Shown here: positions 1-11,979 of the stretch, in pieces
How positions within the stretch are numbered: the first letter of the stretch is position 1
Layout: each line of letters opens with the position of its first letter
NCBI GenBank assembly: GCA_014529385.2
Contig: CM043942.1
Span: forward strand, 52,754,774 to 52,818,773
Direction: 5' to 3'
DNA: 64,000 nucleotides
Source: Adiantum capillus-veneris
Lineage: Eukaryota; Streptophyta; Polypodiopsida; Polypodiales; Pteridaceae
Made by a program: the position numbers and the translations under genes
The notes under the pieces: model-generated
Database searches by the model: none
What the model was told of the DNA's origin: nothing
Seen by the model: the letters and a program-made list of their open reading frames with translations, nothing else

Positions 1-960
1 CTCCAAAGTTGCATGAACTGACTCTCCAAGCCTACTGTGTAGCTCAAGTCTGGCCTCGTGATAGTCAAGTAGATTAGACTACCCACAATCTTCCTGTACA
101 TGTTGACATCCTCAACAACATCACCCTTCTCTGCACTCAGCTTTGCATTCACATCCAAGGGAATAGAAATTGGCTTACAATCAGCCATACCATACTTTGA
201 CAACATGTCCAAAGCATACTGTCTCTGTGATAGCCATACACCCTCTGGAGTCCTGATCACTTCAATGCCAAGAAAGTAGCGCAACTCGCCTAAATCTTTC
301 ATTTCAAACTCCTGTTTGAGAAGACCCTTCACATGGTCAATCTCCATAGCATTGTCACCAACAATAATAAGGTCATCTACATATATGGTAATGACCACAA
401 TCCCCACATCACTCTCACGTACATAGAGTGAATGATCAGCATGAGCTCTCCTAAAACCAATACTGACAAGATACTTGGCAATCCTGTCATACCATGCTCT
501 AGAGCCCTGCTTCAAACCATACAAAGCTTTGAGAAGTCTGCATACATAATCTGGGTAACCTAGATCGACATAACCAGGTGGCTGATCCATATACACTTCC
601 TCTTGCAAATCACAATTCAAGAAGGCATTCTTTACATCCATTTGATGCATAATCCATCCTCTAGATGCAGCCACTGCTATGACAACTCTCACTGTCGTCA
701 TCTTTGCCACTAGAGCAAAGGTCTCCTCATAGTCTATGCCATACGTCTGTGCATAACCCTTTGCGACCAGCCTTGCCTTGTGACGCTCAATGTTACCATC
801 AGCCTTATGCTTGGTTTTATACACCCATTTACAACCAATAGCTTTCTTTCCACTTGGCAATGGCACCAACTCCCATGTGTCATTTGCTTCCAATGCAGCC
901 ATCTCTTCATTCATTGCATCATCCCAATGCACATTTCCAACTGCATCCTCAAAACATGTG
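1..960 (-). pseudogene. copia reverse transcriptase region (cut by window edge)
   Basis: The minus strand reads through the usual start of copia reverse transcriptase: WELVPLPSGKKAIGCKWVYK near 835-890, then ERHKARLVAKGYAQ, QMDVKNAFLN near 620, and CRLLKALYGLKQGSRAWYDR near 495-545. The catalytic motif YVDD is encoded at 372-383. Downstream, LGELRYFLGIEV and the motif before RNase H (Y-R-K-I-V-G-S-L-I-Y-L) run to the window edge. A serine/proline-rich spacer (about 1000-1550) separates it from the integrase, as is usual in copia. Confidence 0.93.
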
Positions 961-1559
961 GGCTCCACATCCTGTATCACCTTAGCCATGTAGGCTTGGT
1001 GATGCGCTAGATACCCATCATAAGTCAATTTCTGAACTGGATTTCTGACTCTATTAGATCTGCGCGGTCCTGGGTCACTCCTTTGCCCTCTAGCATCTTC
1101 TTGTACTTTCCTTACACCAGGTGTCCTGACAGCCGGAATTCCAAATTCCTCATCAAGACTTTGTTCAGAACCATCTGAATCCATGTCTACATGTGAAAAA
1201 CTTGATGATGCATCAACCATAAAGGGAGGTTCATCAACCTTTTCCTTTCCTTTTCGTGATACATTCCCTGTACCTGTTGGTGGAGCAACCTGCGTACGTA
1301 GTCTACCATTCCATGGTTTCTCAACAGAGCCACGAGAAGAGGACTCTTGTGGTCCACTCAAAACCTGTGACTGTGGCCTCACATTTTGTACAACCACATC
1401 ATCTTTTACATCAGCCCCAATAGTGCCATGTGCATTACTGTACCAGCTGCTCATCTCATCAAAGACTACATCTCTGCTCACTCGTAATTCTCGTGTAGTA
1501 GGATTGTAGCACGTGTACCCCTTTTGTTCAAGGGAATATCCCACAAGAATACATTTCTC

Positions 1560-2769
1560 TGCTTTAGGATCCAATTTCCTACACAACTCATCTGGTACAT
1601 GCACGTAAGCTATGCAGCCAAACACTTTCAAGTGTGCCAAATCAGGCTTTGTACCTGTAAACTTTTCCTCAGGTGTTACATTATGCACCGCAGCTGTAGG
1701 TGTCCTGTTCATAATAGCTGTATTTACAGCTTCAACCCAGAAATGATGAGGCATGTTCTTCTCATTCATCAATGCACGTGCAACCTCTGCAATGTGCCTG
1801 TTTTTCCTTTTTGCGACCCCATTCTACTGTGGAGTATATCTGCATGTAAACTGCCTGTGTATACCATGCATTCGTAGAAAATCTGAAAAATCATTGGAGA
1901 AGTACTCTCCCCCTCCATCTGACCTCAATGTCTTGATTTGCATATCTGTCTCCTTCTCAATCATGACTTTGAAGTCTTGAAAGTGACCAAACACTTCACT
2001 TTTGTTACGCATGAAGTAGACCCATACTTTCCTTGTATGGTCATCAATTAAAGAGACATAATACCTGCAACCATGTATACTTGCAGTATCGGTTGGACCC
2101 CAAACATCTGTGTGCACCACCTCAAGTGGCTTTTTACATACATTGCGCTCATGTGGAAATGAGCCCTTTGACTGTTTTCCAAACTGGCATGCTGCACACA
2201 CTTTATGCATACCATCCACCTTGAATGTGGGCAAACCTTTTACTATCTGTTTTGATTGCATGCTGCACAATCTCTGCTCATTGACATGGCCAATGCGTTT
2301 GTGACAAATGTCAACATCAGCCACAACACCTGTGCCCTGTGCAAATAATGCAGCTTTTACCTCAGGCATGTCTACATTCAGCGTAAACATTCTGCCCACA
2401 CATTTGCCCTCTGTGATCAGCTTACAACCATTCTGGAAATCTTCTACATAACAGCCATTTGGATTGAAGCGAATCTGCAAACCCTGCTCAACCATTTGTC
2501 CAACAGAAACAAGATTCTTTGTAATGTTTGGGACATGAAGTACATATGCTAAGTAATTTGATTTCCCACTCTTCGTATTTAGAGGTATGTCCCCTACATG
2601 AGCAATGGGGTGAGCTGTGTCATCTCCTGTATGCACATAGCCTGACACATCTGGTTTGCGCATATCTCTAAACCACTCTCCACGAGACGTCATGTGATTA
2701 GAGGCACCTAAATCCACATACCAAACATCATCTTGGGTGGAATTCTCTACAGTCATTGTATTCATTACA
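1560..2769 (-). pseudogene. copia protease, GAG-pre-integrase and integrase region
   Basis: After the zinc knuckle comes the copia protease, with the active-site neighbourhood WYVDLGASNHMTS near 2690-2730. The GAG-pre-integrase zinc-binding segment follows at about 2150-2340 (H-K-R-I-G-H-V-N ... C-A-A-C-Q-F-G-K). The integrase core starts with VHTDVWGPTDTAS near 2110, has the second conserved block TLRSDGGGEYFS near 1870-1900, and runs on to about 1560. These domains cut the polyprotein and insert the cDNA. Fossil; region boundaries are approximate. Confidence 0.9.
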
Positions 2770-3740
2770 TGTTGCATAACAAACATGCGCTCGTTTTTGC
2801 TATCATCTGCATCTCTGCTAGTAGATGCATAGTTGCCCTGTTCTCTCTTTCTACTTGCTTTTCCCTTTGGACAGTCACGTGACATGTGACCTCTTTCACC
2901 ACAAGTCCAACATTCTCTACTATCTGGAGTATGTTGCTGCCTGCTTGATCCTGCACCACGACCTCTTTGACTCCCCCTGCCTTGAGACTGGTTTCCCCTG
3001 CCACCTGTATTGTTTTGATTTGATTGACCTTCCAGAAATTGGCCCCTGCAACCCCTTGGGCCTCGACCACGACCTCTACCTCTACCTCTGTTGGAGTTAG
3101 AATAGAAGGCCTGTTCAGAATTATTTCTGCCATGAGAAGAAGATGTGTCAAGGTTCTTCTCCTCAAGAATAAGCATAGAAATAAAATCTTGGAACACGGG
3201 GATGTCGTCTCTTGTATTCATGGAAGACCTAAAATGTACATACTCATCTCCTAGACCATCCAAGCATGCACGGACAATGTCATCGTCTTCCACTGAGACT
3301 TTAATAGATCCAAGAGCCTCAATGATACTCTTGATCTTCAAAGCATAATCATTGATGGAGAGGTTGTTCCTCTTAAACTGATTTAGCTCCGACTTTAGTT
3401 GAAGCTTCCTGGCCTTGGTGTTCACCTCGAACACTCTGCCTAAGTTTTTCCATGCAATGGCGGGGGTTTCAGCATCCTGTAGATAGCCCATCATGCCATC
3501 TGTGATGCTCATAGAAAGCCAATACATCACTTTGCTCTGGCCTTGTTGCCAGTCCCTCAAAGCTTTCCTTTGTTCTGCTGTAGCATTTGCCTCGGGAATC
3601 TCTGGTTCCTTTTCATTGTCTCCTTCTACATAGTCCCAATAACCTTTTCCTTTTAGGAAATTTGTTATTCTGAACTTCCATGCAGGGTCGGTTATTTTTC
3701 TCAAGCTTTCAGTAACAACTGACTGAAACGTCAGACATCT
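2770..3740 (-). pseudogene. copia gag region with CCHC zinc knuckle
   Basis: This is the nucleocapsid/capsid part of the copia polyprotein. It begins near 3740 with a typical copia gag start region (W-K-F-R-I-T-N-F-L followed by an acidic stretch). It then has the helical UBN2/Retrotran_gag-type domain, including the segment SELNQFKRNNLSINDYALKI. An RG-rich basic linker follows, then the zinc knuckle CWTCGERGHMSRDCPKG at about 2870-2920. In copia elements the knuckle binds the element RNA in virus-like particles. Open sequence on the same strand beyond 3740 up to 4250 belongs to the neighbouring LTR and microsatellite and is not gag. Confidence 0.9.
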
Positions 3741-3831
3741 TGAAGCACAAAGACAAAATAGCTGCAATCTGCAAAAACCTGCAAATCTGCTGAACCTGCT
3801 AGCGTGGTTCCTGTAATGCTTTCTACACTCA

Positions 3832-4138
3832 ACGGGAGGCACCGGGGGCTCGAGGCTGTGTGGGATAAGGTTCCAGGCCACTCCAGCCTTTTGTCCTTGT
3901 GGGAGTCTTGGGAGAGTTTCCAAGCTTGCAACTAAGTGTGAGAGCCAATTAACCAAGCCAACTGGACACTTGGTGGGTAGGCAATTGGACTTGCCATGCT
4001 TTAACTGGTAGCTCCTAGATGCAAATAGCAAGCAGGTTCGGTTTTCAGCTTGAGGAGGCCTATATTTAAGGTGTGCTCTTCTCTCTCTCTCTCTCTCTTC
4101 TCTCACACAACACACACACACACACACCACACACACAT
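3832..4138 (+). repeat. chromovirus 5' LTR, left segment
   Basis: This matches 30384-30665 of the 3' LTR closely (GGAGGCACCGGGGGCTCG onward), with one indel near 3878 and the CT/CA microsatellite of different length. It ends in CACAT, the left copy of the target duplication made when the Tat-like element inserted. The remaining LTR resumes at 22838. To the left the sequence changes abruptly to copia gag. Confidence 0.9.
4134..4138. repeat. target-site duplication CACAT (left copy)
   Basis: CACAT here and CACAT at 22838-22842 flank the Tat-like element exactly. The uninterrupted site can be read in the 3' LTR of the same chromovirus near 30662-30668 (ACACATGCTCAC), confirming a single 5-bp duplication. 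Confidence 0.93.
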
Positions 4139-5047
4139 TGTTTGGCGAACGAAGCAACAAGCAGCCGTTGCTAGAAGGACCATATTTTTCTGAGTGGACC
4201 ATTGTAAAATTCTTTTGTAAAGAAGCATCTCTAAGCTGGGAAATTGTCAAAGGATGTATGATTATTCTTATGGGAGCAATTTTATATAGAGAGCCAGTTA
4301 GAGGTTTGGGAGCTTATGGCCGGACAAGCCATTTTGTAAAGACCTAATCTATAAAGGTCATTTTTTGTAAGTTTGAAGATAATCTTTTAATGGAGAACTC
4401 AGAGGACAGCGTACGTTTGAGAGCTTCTTCTTGTTCAACCTTGTAATCTTCGCCATTGCGGCTACGGTAATCCAAATTCAGATTTGATTATTGCATTGTG
4501 TTCCTCTCCTCTCGCTCTTTCATTCAAGTGTAATCATTCAAGATTCGGTGTAGGTTTTCAACTACGAGTTTGAGGCCTTAAATCGTTGTTTTGAGTGTCT
4601 ATATGCGTGTTTTATGTTGTTTTGACCCTAGGAGGGGCTTTAGGGACCCTAAAACACCCATTAGGATCACCTGTTTGCTGTTTTTGCTGACTTTGGGACG
4701 AACAACCGCGATCGTTGTACCTCTCCAGAATGCTGTGACAGTGATAGGATATATTCCTGATAGTCCCCTGTAGCTTCCCTTCAAGTTTCATGCAATTTCG
4801 ATATGATTTGCATGGTAAACGGGCGTGATGACTGAAGAACGGTGTAGGAGGACATAGGCAGATTACTTGGTGGTAATGCGATTGATTTACTTATAGAGTT
4901 AGTGGTTGCATCTCTTTGAGTTCACTTCATTAGGATTGACACCCTAGTGAGTTCCCATGCTTCATCCGAGTCGCTTCCCCTGTATTGATAAATATGTTGA
5001 TGCTTGAGAGCTATGCTATGGACGTCAGTCGCGGCGACCCACAAACA
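4139..5047 (+). repeat. Tat-like element 5' LTR
   Basis: A 909-bp LTR starting TGTTTGGCGAAC and ending ACAAACA. It aligns end to end with 21930-22837. It holds one copy of the palindromic motif (about 4704-4723, in the form ACCGCGATCGTTGTACCTC). Many differences between the two LTRs are C/T or G/A changes, as expected from decay of methylated cytosines in plants. Confidence 0.95.
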
Positions 5048-5066
5048 TTGGCGCCGTTTTCGGGGA
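5048..5066 (+). promoter_or_regulatory. primer-binding site, tRNA-Asp type (Tat-like element)
   Basis: TTGGCGCCGTTTTCGGGGA directly follows the 5' LTR. It is close to the published Athila/Tat primer site TGGCGCCGTTGCCGGGGA, which pairs with the 3' end of plant tRNA-Asp. Confidence 0.92.
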
Positions 5067-6700
5067 ATGCACCTTAGGTGATGAGTGACCGAGTGCGCAG
5101 TTAGACTCCTTAAAAAAGATCAATCCACAAATCCATTTTACACCTCAGTTAGGCTGCTAGACAAAGGTTTAGAGCTTAGTGGAGTCTAGAGCCAATGGAC
5201 CGGCTAGATCCTCTCTTAGGAGATTTAGGGAGCTGTGAGTGAGTGTGTTAAAGCATTTTTGCTCTTCAATTTCTTTAATTCGATTGAGTACTGAAATCTC
5301 ACCCGAAATCCGTCGTGTTTGTTTTGTTTGATTCATTTTCTTATGTTTTTTTCATTTCTGTACTTAGGAGTAGGATAAGTAAATCACATTCCAGTCAGAT
5401 TTGGGACAAAAGTCAGAGCCGAGAAACCAGAAAACCATAACTTTGGCCAAAAAAGCCATAAGACTCTGAAATTCTGAAAATCTGACCAAACAGGATTGAT
5501 ATTGATTCAAATCACAAAGTGGTAGCACAAAACACTAGGAAACACTTGTCAGAGGGAGCAGACAAAATTTCATTAGATTTGGCCCAGGTACTACGATCGC
5601 GATCGGTGTACCTCAGTGTCAGATTTGGACAAGATTTGACATGTGCCTTCTTGATAAGATTCTAAACAACTTTGTCTAAAGCAACCACACTCAAAAACAT
5701 CAAAAATCAAGGAAATTAGGCCACTTGGGTAAAACTAGCCTGACAGAGCTAGAAAGTGCAAAATCTTGGCTTTTGGTGATCCAAATGCAAAAAGACTTTG
5801 GGGATAGCCTTAAAACATCAGTGTCTACACGCATGGCAAATTTGGTATGATTTGGGCTCAGAAGTACGATCGCGATCGGTGTACCTAAGTGCCAGATTTG
5901 GACCAGATTTCATATGTGGGATCCCCAGGTGTATACAAACATAAAAGTCTAAAGGACCTAGAGCCAGAAACCTCAAAATACCTGTCAAACCATCTGAACA
6001 CAGATCCAAGTCAAAAATTGAACTGGCTTAGAAATTGACTTTCAGTAGACCAAAACACATCAAAACTGAGAAGGAACCATACAAAGGGATAGCCTGTACA
6101 CAGGACAACCCCAGGTATCTCTCAAATCCCAAATCAAACATCAAAATCCAATCAAATTGATAAATTTGGAAAACAGGCACTTCCAACCAAGAAACAGTAA
6201 AAACTTCACCTTTTTGAGTCCAAATACAAAAGTGTCTGGCAGGTAGTCTTAAAATAGCCTAGTGAACAAGCTGGTGAAGTTTCATCTAATTTGGGCTCAG
6301 AAGTACGATCGCGATCGGTGTACCTCTGGCCCAGATCCAACTCATTTTTGACCTGCTCATAGACCTAGGTTATACAAGATACCAGGAGTTTTCAAAACTC
6401 AAATTGGACATACTGTCAATAATCTGCAAGCAAAATTGTGTTGAGATCATTTTGAAGTGTTGAATCTGCTGACATTTGGAATGATACAGTGATCTCATAG
6501 CCATCCAGTGTATTCATTTGCAGAGACTGATCAAGTAACAACCCATGCAGTCGCAGGAATTGGAAGATCTTTCCATCTCCAGGTAAGAGGTTTGGATTCA
6601 CTCAGTAAATCACACTTTCTTCATGTTTTTGAGATCGGAAAAACAAATCAACACCAGACACCTAAATTTAGCGGATTAAACGAGTGTTGCATCAACGGAG
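5067..6700 (+). other. Tat-like element leader with three palindromic motifs
   Basis: A 1.6-kb stretch without credible coding. It carries three copies of the motif TACGATCGCGATCGG + TGTACCTC at 5592-5614, 5865-5886 and 6304-6326. Each copy is preceded by a phrase like TTTGGGCTCAGAAG or TTTGGCCCAGGTAC and often followed by CAGATTTGGAC. The unit is therefore longer than the palindrome itself, and spacing is irregular (273 and 439 bp). In retroelements this interval normally holds the packaging and dimerisation signals. Confidence 0.8.
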
Positions 6701-6835
6701 GAGAGTGTAAACCAAGGGATAGTGCGATCGTTAGAGCCGATCCTTGAAGAAGTCAACTCCGACACTTCTTTAGAGATATCTTTCGAGTATTTCATAGAAC
6801 ACTTGGGACAAATAAAACTAAACGGAAGAAAAAAC

Positions 6836-7387
6836 ATGGCAGCAGGACCATCAGACCCCTCGGCCACACTAAAGCTATTGTTCATCAAGTATCAATATGA
6901 CAACAAGCAAGGTGCCAAGATATACAAAGATGGTATGGACCGCTACTATGTGAAAATAGAAGGTAGACCAAGTGAGTTCAGGGACTTAGTGCCTGTAAGC
7001 TATAGCGGAGACAGGTACCTAGATGACGAGGGTATCATGTACTTGGTAGTCCTGAATCCTAACATTGTAGGCAAGTGGGGATTGATGGGCACAAAAGCCG
7101 AAATAGACGAGGAACATGAGGAGAAGGCACCAACAATGAGCTTACCTAATGTGAGATTAAGGCAAGAAAACGATACGTTGAGAATCAACACGGATAATGT
7201 CTACTTGGGGTTATACAAGTATAATAATGGAGAGCAAGATCTCTATTATAGATGTGAGGAACCCTACGTCGGGGAGATGACTGAGCGGAAAAGACTTTAT
7301 GTCTTCACCTACATAGAGGGAGCGGAAACGAAAATTGCAGCATACGACAAGTATGGAAGACGATATGCAGCAATCGATAAAAAATAA
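6836..7387 (+). CDS. extra ORF upstream of gag in Tat-like element, unknown function
   Basis: A 183-codon open frame from ATG at 6836 to 7387; the frame is open upstream to about 6722 without another ATG. The product begins MAAGPSDPSATLKLL and is mixed alpha/beta in look, with acidic centre and many tyrosines (KIYKDGMDRYYVKIEGRP, LYYRCEEPYVGEM, RLYVFTYIEG). No transmembrane segment, zinc knuckle or protease motif is visible. I do not recognise the family. Its place between primer site and gag matches the ORF1 of Ogre-like Tat elements, whose role is unknown. The N-terminal part of gag is the other possibility. Confidence 0.6.
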   Translation: MAAGPSDPSATLKLLFIKYQYDNKQGAKIYKDGMDRYYVKIEGRPSEFRDLVPVSYSGDRYLDDEGIMYLVVLNPNIVGKWGLMGTKAEIDEEHEEKAPTMSLPNVRLRQENDTLRINTDNVYLGLYKYNNGEQDLYYRCEEPYVGEMTERKRLYVFTYIEGAETKIAAYDKYGRRYAAIDKK

Positions 7388-9310
7388 TTGGAAGGATATA
7401 CGTACTTTGGGGGACCACTTCATCAGTATTATGTCACTCCAAGCCCACTAAGACCAGCACCTACAACTGTCATGCCAGAACCGTTGACCACAGGTGGAGG
7501 GTGGACTCATGTAGCTGATTCTTTCAGTTGACCTCATTATTCAATGCCAAGCCCCATGGGAACGTTACATTCCAGAGAATCAATGGCTACGAATCGAGGT
7601 AGTGCAGTTCCTATCTCTACACATACGGCTGTAGGTCCGACAATTGCAGCCACCCCATCACATTTACCACCTAGTAGTAGATTTGGGGCGGGGGAGCCAA
7701 CGAGAGCAACCTACAACCTCCGTGATGCACGAGAACGATTAAGTCGAGACATGGGAGCAATGAGATTGACCGCTGCCATAGACGGATTAGACCATCCCAA
7801 GTAGCAAAGTGCATGCCAAAGAAGTATAGCGGATAGGGGGATCCATATGCCCATGTATCGCTCTTCAAGCAAGTCCTAAGAGCAGAAAAGATCACTGATT
7901 TCCACACTCAATACGAGGGATTCGGGCTAACCTTGGAAGGGACGGCCTTAACCTGGTTTTAACCTTTAAACCCTGAAACTTGTCTGAATATTGAACACGT
8001 ATTGTGCGAGTTCGCAGAAGAATTCTCAAAAGGGGTATAAAGCATAATACTGTATCACAGATATACGCTTTTAAACAAAGGGAGAATGAAAAAGTGAAGG
8101 AAGCAACCTTGAGATTCAAGCAATACATTGAGAGGTGCCTGAGGAGAGAATTACTGCAGGACGAGAGATTGTCTATGCTCTTCATTGAAGGACTTAGGAA
8201 TGAAACCTTGAAAAAGGACCTTCACTTGAAAGCCTGTAGCACGTTTCAACAGGCTACAAGGGAAGCGTTATATCTTGTCGATAACTACAAAGCATATGGG
8301 GAAGTGTCGGAGGATACTGATTCAGTAACCAGTGGCTCTTCATCGATAAAAAGCGAATCCTCTACCAAGAAAGATGCCCAAGCATCCTTGATGCCGACAG
8401 CTGATCAATTGATAGAGAAGGTAACGAAGAGAATGCAACAACATATGAGATCAAATCCGGTGTTGAGACAGTCTCAGACGAGGAAGTGTGACACATGTGG
8501 GGGGGATCATCCGACGTCGTGGTGCCCACAATAGCCAAAAGCACCAGTTGCAAATGGACGAATACTGAAATGGTGCGCCATAGAACAAAAATGGACGAAT
8601 CATAGCACGGAAGAGTGTTTTTATAACAAAAACTATGTGAGGAAAAGACCGTATGGGCCTCCAGCAGGACCATCCCAACCACCTCCTCCAAGATATCAAG
8701 TTGGACCAAATATGAATCTGGTAGCAGGAGAAGACAGACCTCAACCTATATTGGGTCAACAACCTCCATTACCACAGGAAAATAGGGCCATGATTAGGTA
8801 TGCTCAACCTTGTGAAGCATCACCAGGAACAAATAGTACACTTCAAGTTTCTTATTACGAGGAACCGAATGAGCCTTACACAATAGAACCCGAATCACAA
8901 ATATACACAGACGAAGCCTATCGACCGGGGAAATAGCGAGGGTATGGCACCACCAACGTATGTAGCACAACCTTCGAGAGATCAATATTTGGTAGACGAA
9001 AGAACGTTAATGTTCATTGCAAACCAGAATTACAAACCAAGAGGATATCCTAATAGAGCAGGACAACCTATGGGACCACCTCCTCAAAATCAAACTCCAA
9101 TTGGAAAGTGCTGTAGCTGTGGAAGTACGGATCATTGGGAGCGTAACTTTCCTTTCAAAGGCGAAAGAGTGAAAATTTTTGGGTTTTGTGACAGATGTGG
9201 TGTGAATCACATATTGCCAGATTGCCCAAAAAATCCACAGCAAGGAAAAGCGACTATGAATATGTGGGGATACCAAGTGCAAGCAGCAGATCAGAAACCA
9301 ATCCCATGAT
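7388..9310 (+). pseudogene. Tat-like gag region with two cysteine clusters
   Basis: A proline-rich stretch (7400-7800) leads into a Retrotrans_gag-like capsid domain at about 7810-8300, with LFKQVLRAEKITDFHTQYEG and then RFKQYIERCLRRELLQDERL. The first cysteine cluster, CDTCGGDHPTSWCPQ, is near 8486-8532. A proline/glutamine-rich linker follows, then a second pair of clusters at about 9108-9235: CCSCGSTDHWERNFP and FCDRCGVNHILPDCP. Gag packages the element RNA. Fossil; boundaries are approximate. Confidence 0.82.
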
Positions 9311-10500
9311 CCAAATCAATGTGATAACCAGAGCCCAAGCCAAGGACTTAAGGAAAAACGAGTCCGTGGAGGAAAAGGTCGAGTTTCCGATACCCACAGA
9401 ACACGAGAGTTTATTCGTGAGAACCCAACGAAAATCCTGGAAGGCGAAACGAGACAGGATGAAAACAAGAAAATTGAACAACCAAATTGCCATGCAAAAC
9501 GAATTGCAAAAAACGAAGGAGCAACTCAAACAAGAGAGAGAGAGTAGAACTGCTGAGGATAACAACAAGCCGAGGAAAGCGTCCTCAGGGGGATCAGTCT
9601 TGGTTGACAAAGTGCTAGAGCCGTTAGATGCTCTATTACAAGCGTGCGAAGCAAGGTTAAAAACAAACCAAACTTTAGAGCAAAGATGGCTAACTTATCC
9701 TCAACAGAAGTGGAAACGAAGCGTTTGGAAATGTGTAAACACCTCATTGAAACAACCCAGGCGTTGATAGAACCTAAGATGGTTAGAACCCCAGAGCAAG
9801 AAGTGTTGATTCACAAAGAGCGAGAAAAACTAAAAATCGATGAACCAAAACAAGTAAACGAACCCAGGCCTGAAACGATATTGTCACTACATCATCGAGT
9901 GGTGCCAAACACGACTGATGACGCTAAGTCAATGGCGATAATGCAAATTCCAGAAGTTGAAGAACACTAGCCCCAACACTTATGGAAAACCATTAGAAAC
10001 AGAAAGAACGGAAGCGCGACGTTATAGCCTGCTTCAATTCCTGAGATTAACCTGGATAACGGATTTTATCCAGACGATATACAATCGCTGTATGGGGATG
10101 CGGGAACGAAGGTTTCGATGGAAAGCAAAGCCCAATCCTTGAAAACCCTGCCTTCATTTATAGGTGAACATGAGGCACAATCGGAGATAAGATTAGTTCC
10201 ATCCCAAATGAGAACTATTCCACATATGGTTGACTCAAAAAGTCTTCAAGAGATGCTGTCAACACCTATAACATGCACAATCACACTGTCCGAACTCTTG
10301 AGAGTCAGACCACACTTATGGGAAGACATGGGAAAACATTTAAAGCACAAAGGAGTAAAGATTCCTCTTCCAAAAAACCCTACGGCAGAAGAAAACAAAC
10401 GGAAAAGTCAACCCAAAGCCCGACCAGTGCCATAAACAAGGTCGGAGATTACTGTGAAGGTGAGGAGGAGAATACAACCCTACTTGTTGAATATCAGGAT
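9311..10500 (+). other. charged linker between gag and protease (Tat-like element)
   Basis: Lysine/glutamate-rich coding-like sequence, probably coiled coil (for example NELQKTKEQLKQERESRTAE near 9500-9560). It joins the nucleocapsid clusters to the protease. Similar charged linkers occur in long Tat elements. No enzyme motif is seen. Confidence 0.5.
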
Positions 10501-10750
10501 ATAAAACGATAGCCATCCTAGACAGTAAAGCAGGAGTGGCGATTGCTACCAAGCAAATCTGGGAGAAGTGGGGCCGTCCAGCTCTCAAGAAAACGAGAAT
10601 GAAACTGCAACTCGCAGATGGGTATGTAGAGAGACCATTGGGAATCCTAGACCAAATAGTTGTAACTTCATGTGGAATTAACTATGAGCACACCTTTGCT
10701 GTGGTGGATTTTGGGAAAACGAACAACTTCGACATTATTTTGGGATGACC
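10500..10750 (+). pseudogene. Tat-like first retropepsin-like domain
   Basis: A short aspartic-protease-like domain lies just before the reverse transcriptase, the usual gypsy place. The segment AILDSKAGVAIATKQIWEKWG resembles the active-site loop region, and FDIILG near 10730-10747 is the typical closing motif before the linker to reverse transcriptase. A second protease-like domain occurs at 15187-15558. Confidence 0.6.
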
Positions 10751-11979
10751 TTTTATGCGTCAACTCAAAATGATACAAGATTGGGGGTATGACCAAATCT
10801 ACCTAAGGCACAAAGAGCTAATAACGAAGATCAACATGAAGGATCACAGCTATAGAGACGTTACAAAAACACTAGTGCAAGAATTTAATTCAACCACTGT
10901 AAATGAAAAAGAAATACCTGCATGGATGCAAACGAAAGCGCATGTCTGGATGTGTGGAGCATTTGATTGTGGAGAAATAATCAAGGACGAATGCGTTTTG
11001 GAAAGATCCGTAGAAGACGAAGCTTATTTCCTAGAACCTTTCCCGGAAAATTTATTTGAGCCATTCGGTGGACTCAAATATTGTCAACCTTGGACATATG
11101 TGTTAACGAATGTACACCTACGAAATTTTGTGACGAAGAAGGATACGACCTAGTAACGTTGCAAATGGCTAGCGTCATCCTTGAGTTAGGATCGGAGAGC
11201 AAGGAACAAGAAGAACCTCCACGTGAGACCAAGTGTAAAAGAATAATTGATGAGATATCTGTAGTGAACGATAGGAATCGAACAGAGGAGGAATTCGAGG
11301 ATTCACTATGCTGTGACCTTCCATCACACTGGACGACGAAATCCAACTGATAGAGGCTGATGATGAAAGATCAAGAGCATCAGAGACCAATAGGAAATAT
11401 AGGTTGAGACAAGACAGGTTTTACGAGTTTCATAACCAAAAACCTGGTCGACAGGAGCGGTATAAATCCAAAAGAACTAGAAAATCAAGGGCGAATAAGC
11501 ATAATCCGATGCCTCTTGTCAATGACAGAACGGGATATCTAAAGCTTGTCAAAGCTGAGGATTGTGTCAAAGATGCAAGTCACTAGCCGGTTTATCAAAA
11601 CTAAACCGCGAAAAAACAACAAGAAGAACAGACACGAGAAGCAAACGACTCAGTCAAAGAAAGGGGGGAAAACAAAGTCTGGAATGACCAAAACAGAGAG
11701 GAAAACAGAGTACAATAAGCTCAAGCAAACCCTCAGATACATATGGACGGCTGACTTTGAAACAAATGAGGACACGAATTCTGACAAGATGGATGCACCG
11801 TCCCATTATAAGAAATATACCATACAAGATAGGAAAATCATAGTGTAACAACCAATGAGAGAATTGAAGGAAACCGGGTACATCATACGACAGTCCTGAA
11901 AAAGCCAAACGAATAGATCTAGCGGGGCCAGGAGAAGATCCAAAACCTTTATATATTTCCACGGATCTTACTGAAGAAG

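Larger units (their letters stand above)
1..3831 (-). mobile_element. Ty1/copia retrotransposon fossil (5' portion, runs off left edge)
   Basis: Read on the minus strand, this block runs in copia order: gag with a CCHC zinc knuckle, protease, GAG-pre-integrase, integrase, reverse transcriptase. Integrase before reverse transcriptase separates Ty1/copia from Ty3/gypsy. The reverse transcriptase continues past base 1, so the RNase H and the 3' LTR are outside the window. Homology ends at about 3740-3831, where chromovirus LTR sequence begins; no copia LTR or primer-binding site is visible at that side. The element looks broken, with only a few breaks across the visible part, so it may be fairly young. 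The clade within copia was not determined. Confidence 0.93.

Noticed and set aside
3741-4250. N-terminal 170 codons of the long minus-strand open frame upstream of copia gag
   Set aside because: This part translates chromovirus LTR and CT/CA microsatellite, giving V-C-V-C and R-E-R-E strings. It is not gag.
5048-5066. tRNA gene fragments at the primer sites (also 24912)
   Set aside because: Only the ~18 nt complementary to tRNA 3' ends are present; these are primer sites, not tRNA genes.
5592-6326. CRISPR-like array in the leader
   Set aside because: Repeats are few, irregularly spaced (273 and 439 bp) and continue in LTR and 3' block; no cas genes; eukaryotic context.
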